Source of the DNA: Rickettsiales bacterium
GTDB taxonomy: Bacteria > Pseudomonadota > Alphaproteobacteria > Rickettsiales > UBA1997
Assembly: GCA_028040005.1 (NCBI GenBank)
Contig: JAOFKK010000016.1
Coordinates: 1-17,153 of the forward strand
DNA length: 17,153 nt
Reading direction: 5' to 3'
The stretch's first letter is position 1. Every line of letters begins with the position of its first letter. The translations under genes were made by a program, and so were the position numbers. The notes below the pieces were generated by a model, which saw only the letters and a list, made by a program, of their open reading frames with translations, was not told the origin of the DNA and searched no databases. Shown in pieces: positions 15,125 to 17,153 of the stretch.

Positions 15125-17050
15125 ATGTCTAATAAAAATAACAAAGAAGAGTTAAAAGATTTATATAAGGAGCATCTTAAAGCCCTTAATCCGTCATCCA
15201 AAGAGCCTGATCCTGATCATAATGTTGAATCTGCTGCAATCAAATTAAAAAAGTTAATTGCCAGTGTTAAGTCAAAAGGCTATATAACTTACGATAAAAT
15301 CAATAAATATATTGAAAATGAAGCTATAGATCCTGATAAGATTGAAAAAATATTCGATATATTATCAGAATTTAAAATCCAAATTGTTGAAAAAGAATCC
15401 GATTTTGATTCAAGGGTAGATGAAGATAAGTCACAAAAAAGAACAGAAGATTCAGTAAAAAATTATCTTAAATCAATGAGTAATCTCAAATTATTAACTC
15501 GTGAAAATGAGGTTGAGATTGCGATGAGGATTGAAACTAGTCGTAATAAGGTAATAGCTACTCTTTGCTCAACTCCAGTTGTAATGAAATATTTTATTGA
15601 TTGGTATGATGGGTTGTCAGGTGGTAATTTACTACTTCGTGATATTATCCGAATTGATGAGACTTATAATTCCGAATTAGAAGAAATGCTTAAAAATAGT
15701 GAGCAAAATTCTAATAATGGTGATATTGTCATTGATAATGACTTGGGAATTATTGAAGATGATGAAGAAGATGATAGTGAAATATATGGTGAAGATGATG
15801 AATTTGACTCAATCACATCTTTTGTCTCAATGGAGAGAATTTTGATGCCAAAAATGTTAGATCTTCTTCAAAAGATATCTAATTTATCAGAAAGATTTTT
15901 AAAAACCCTAGAAAAGGATGGTTATGATAAACTTTATAGCGATAATGCTAAATTAATATCTGATCTTGATGAGTTGACTAAAGAGATTAATTTTAATGAT
16001 GATTTAATAAAATCTCTTGTTACTCAATTATCTGAAATTGATGATGAAATTCGTAATCAAGAGATTTCTTTACTTAGATTATTTACTTCATTTGGCGTGG
16101 AAAGGGTAGATTTTCTTAAAAAACACCAACATATTGAAGAGGAGAGTTGGATTAAAGATATGAAGAAATCTGGTGATAAAAATATTACAAAATGCCTAAC
16201 TGATAAAGGAGATGAAGTAATTAAAATCAGGAATGAAATCTTAGATGCAATTAAATTAACTGGATTGCCTCTTTCAAAATTCCGTAATATTATATCAACC
16301 ATTAGGCAGGGCCAAAGAGATGAGAGTAAGGCAAAAAAAGAAATGATAAAAGCTAATCTTAGGCTTGTTGTTTCTATCGCTAAAAAATATACTAATCGTG
16401 GATTACAATTTTTAGATTTAATTCAAGAGGGTAATATTGGCTTAATGAAGGCGGTTGATAAATTTGAATATAAAAGAGGTTATAAATTCTCAACCTATGC
16501 TACTTGGTGGATTAGACAGGCTATTACTAGAGCTATTTCTGATCAATCAAAAATGATTAGATCGCCAATTCATATTAATGAAGGTTTGAATCAAATTCTT
16601 AAAACCCAAAAGAAAATGATTCAAAAAAATCAAAGGGAGCCAACCGTAGAAGAAGTTGCTAAAGAGCTTTATATGTCAGTTGATAGAGTTAGAAAAATTC
16701 TAAAAACTTCTAAAGATCCTGTTAGTTTAGAAACCCCACTTTCTGGTGATGATGAAAGTATTCTTGGTGATTTTATTGAAGATAAGGCTGCAATTTCACC
16801 CAATGATGCTGCAACTTATGGCAAATTAAAGGAGGCTGCTACACAGATTCTATCAACTTTGACCCCACGAGAAGAAAGGGTTATTAGAATGAGATTTGGC
16901 ATTGGCATGGTAACTGACCATACTTTAGAGGAAGTTGGGAGGCAATTTTCTGTAACTAGGGAAAGAATCAGACAGATTGAAGCTAAAGCATTATCTAAAC
17001 TTAAACATCCAACAAGGTCTAAAACATTAAAAACATTTTTTGATAATTAA
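15125..17050 (+). CDS. rpoD: Primary sigma factor RpoD (sigma-70)
   Basis: RpoD directs RNA polymerase to housekeeping promoters. I chose the ATG at 15125 (641 residues, MSNKNNKEELKD) over the in-frame TTG at 15101, which lies inside secA and would add eight unlikely residues; the ATG starts two bases after the secA stop. Region 1.1 (~35-88) includes LKKLIASVKSKGYITYDKI. Region 1.2 (~106-140) includes DSVKNYLKSMSNLKLLTREN. A long non-conserved region has a strongly acidic patch (near 212-230). Region 2 (~404-477) carries LVVSIAKKYTNRGLQFLDLI and YATWWIRQAITRAI. Region 3 includes RSPIHINE. Region 4 (~570-630) has LTPREERVIRMRFGIG and the helix-turn-helix VTRERIRQIEAKAL. All promoter-recognition residues look intact. 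The common neighbour dnaG is not upstream. The gene is the last readable one before a change in base composition. Confidence 0.97.
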   Translation: MSNKNNKEELKDLYKEHLKALNPSSKEPDPDHNVESAAIKLKKLIASVKSKGYITYDKINKYIENEAIDPDKIEKIFDILSEFKIQIVEKESDFDSRVDEDKSQKRTEDSVKNYLKSMSNLKLLTRENEVEIAMRIETSRNKVIATLCSTPVVMKYFIDWYDGLSGGNLLLRDIIRIDETYNSELEEMLKNSEQNSNNGDIVIDNDLGIIEDDEEDDSEIYGEDDEFDSITSFVSMERILMPKMLDLLQKISNLSERFLKTLEKDGYDKLYSDNAKLISDLDELTKEINFNDDLIKSLVTQLSEIDDEIRNQEISLLRLFTSFGVERVDFLKKHQHIEEESWIKDMKKSGDKNITKCLTDKGDEVIKIRNEILDAIKLTGLPLSKFRNIISTIRQGQRDESKAKKEMIKANLRLVVSIAKKYTNRGLQFLDLIQEGNIGLMKAVDKFEYKRGYKFSTYATWWIRQAITRAISDQSKMIRSPIHINEGLNQILKTQKKMIQKNQREPTVEEVAKELYMSVDRVRKILKTSKDPVSLETPLSGDDESILGDFIEDKAAISPNDAATYGKLKEAATQILSTLTPREERVIRMRFGIGMVTDHTLEEVGRQFSVTRERIRQIEAKALSKLKHPTRSKTLKTFFDN

Positions 17051-17153
17051 TAGCTTATAGTTCATTTATGTTGCAACGGGGAGGTAACTTGATTAGCTTT
17101 TTATGTTGTGACATCGCGTACCCCACTAAAGTGTCAACTTAAAGTTATGTGTA
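17051..17153. other. Non-coding right edge with raised GC and short repeats
   Basis: After the rpoD stop the first ~15 bases are AT-rich, then about 60 bases (17070-17132) are close to half G+C, against roughly 30% in most of the window. The 9-mer TTTATGTTG occurs twice (17065-17073 and 17100-17108). GTTGCAAC (17070-17077) is a perfect palindrome. Near the end, GTTGTGACA (17105-17113) and TGTCAAC (17132-17138) form an imperfect inverted repeat. No G-C stem with a T run was found, so there is no clear rpoD terminator. The composition could mark an insertion-sequence end or an RNA gene beginning outside the window, but neither is shown. Confidence 0.35.

Noticed and set aside
17079..17124. GGGG (17078-17081) pairing with CCCC (17121-17124) as an rpoD terminator
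   Set aside because: The pairing extends only a few bases, the loop is about 40 bases and no T run follows.
1..17153. CRISPR arrays, complete insertion sequences and toxin-antitoxin or phage-defence genes
   Set aside because: No regularly spaced repeats, transposase motifs or known defence domains were found on either strand.

Overview
The window is a gene-dense, very AT-rich stretch of a bacterial chromosome. It most resembles a Rickettsiales-like or related host-associated alphaproteobacterium. The evidence is the long isocitrate dehydrogenase with the C-terminal domain also found in Rickettsia and Thermus enzymes, a RibBA protein whose GTP-cyclohydrolase half is degenerate (common in alphaproteobacteria), the primary sigma factor ending in a KHPTRSKTLKTF-type tail, and strong A/T bias at wobble positions. 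The taxon is inferred from protein resemblance only.

Left edge (1-750, minus): a partial, unrecognised hydrophilic protein that runs off the window and is transcribed divergently from thiD. A short region (751-818) carries back-to-back sigma-70-like promoters.

Main plus-strand block (819-8880): thiD (HMP/HMP-P kinase), cyoE (heme O synthase of the E. coli quinol-oxidase type), queC (preQ0 synthase), three consecutive membrane or exported proteins, icd (isocitrate dehydrogenase) and an MscS-family channel. The genes overlap or lie 1-26 bp apart, so one transcript is plausible. The three middle proteins (3117-6035) have the layout of a type IV pilus / type II secretion inner-membrane alignment complex. 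The first has a long cytoplasmic domain, one membrane helix and a periplasmic domain (PilM-PilN / GspL-like). The second has one membrane helix, a coiled coil and a ferredoxin-like domain (PilO / GspM-like). The third has a signal peptide, a Lys-rich linker and a small beta domain (PilP / GspC-like). This divergent cassette, placed among cofactor genes, is the most interesting part of the window.

Minus-strand pair (8907-10995): hemH (ferrochelatase) followed after 4 bp by ribBA. Together with cyoE they form a heme, flavin and respiration theme. A 215-bp AT-rich intergenic region separates hemH from the divergent nhaA.

Right plus-strand block (11211-17050): nhaA (Na+/H+ antiporter), secA (preprotein translocase ATPase with an intact zinc-binding tail) and rpoD (primary sigma factor), with gaps of 24 and 2 bp. 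The secA-rpoD adjacency differs from the common dnaG-rpoD arrangement. The last ~100 bp after rpoD are clearly richer in GC and contain short direct and inverted repeats. They may be the edge of another element, but nothing can be identified.

No tRNA, rRNA, CRISPR array or complete mobile element was seen. Almost no gene start has a recognisable Shine-Dalgarno sequence.
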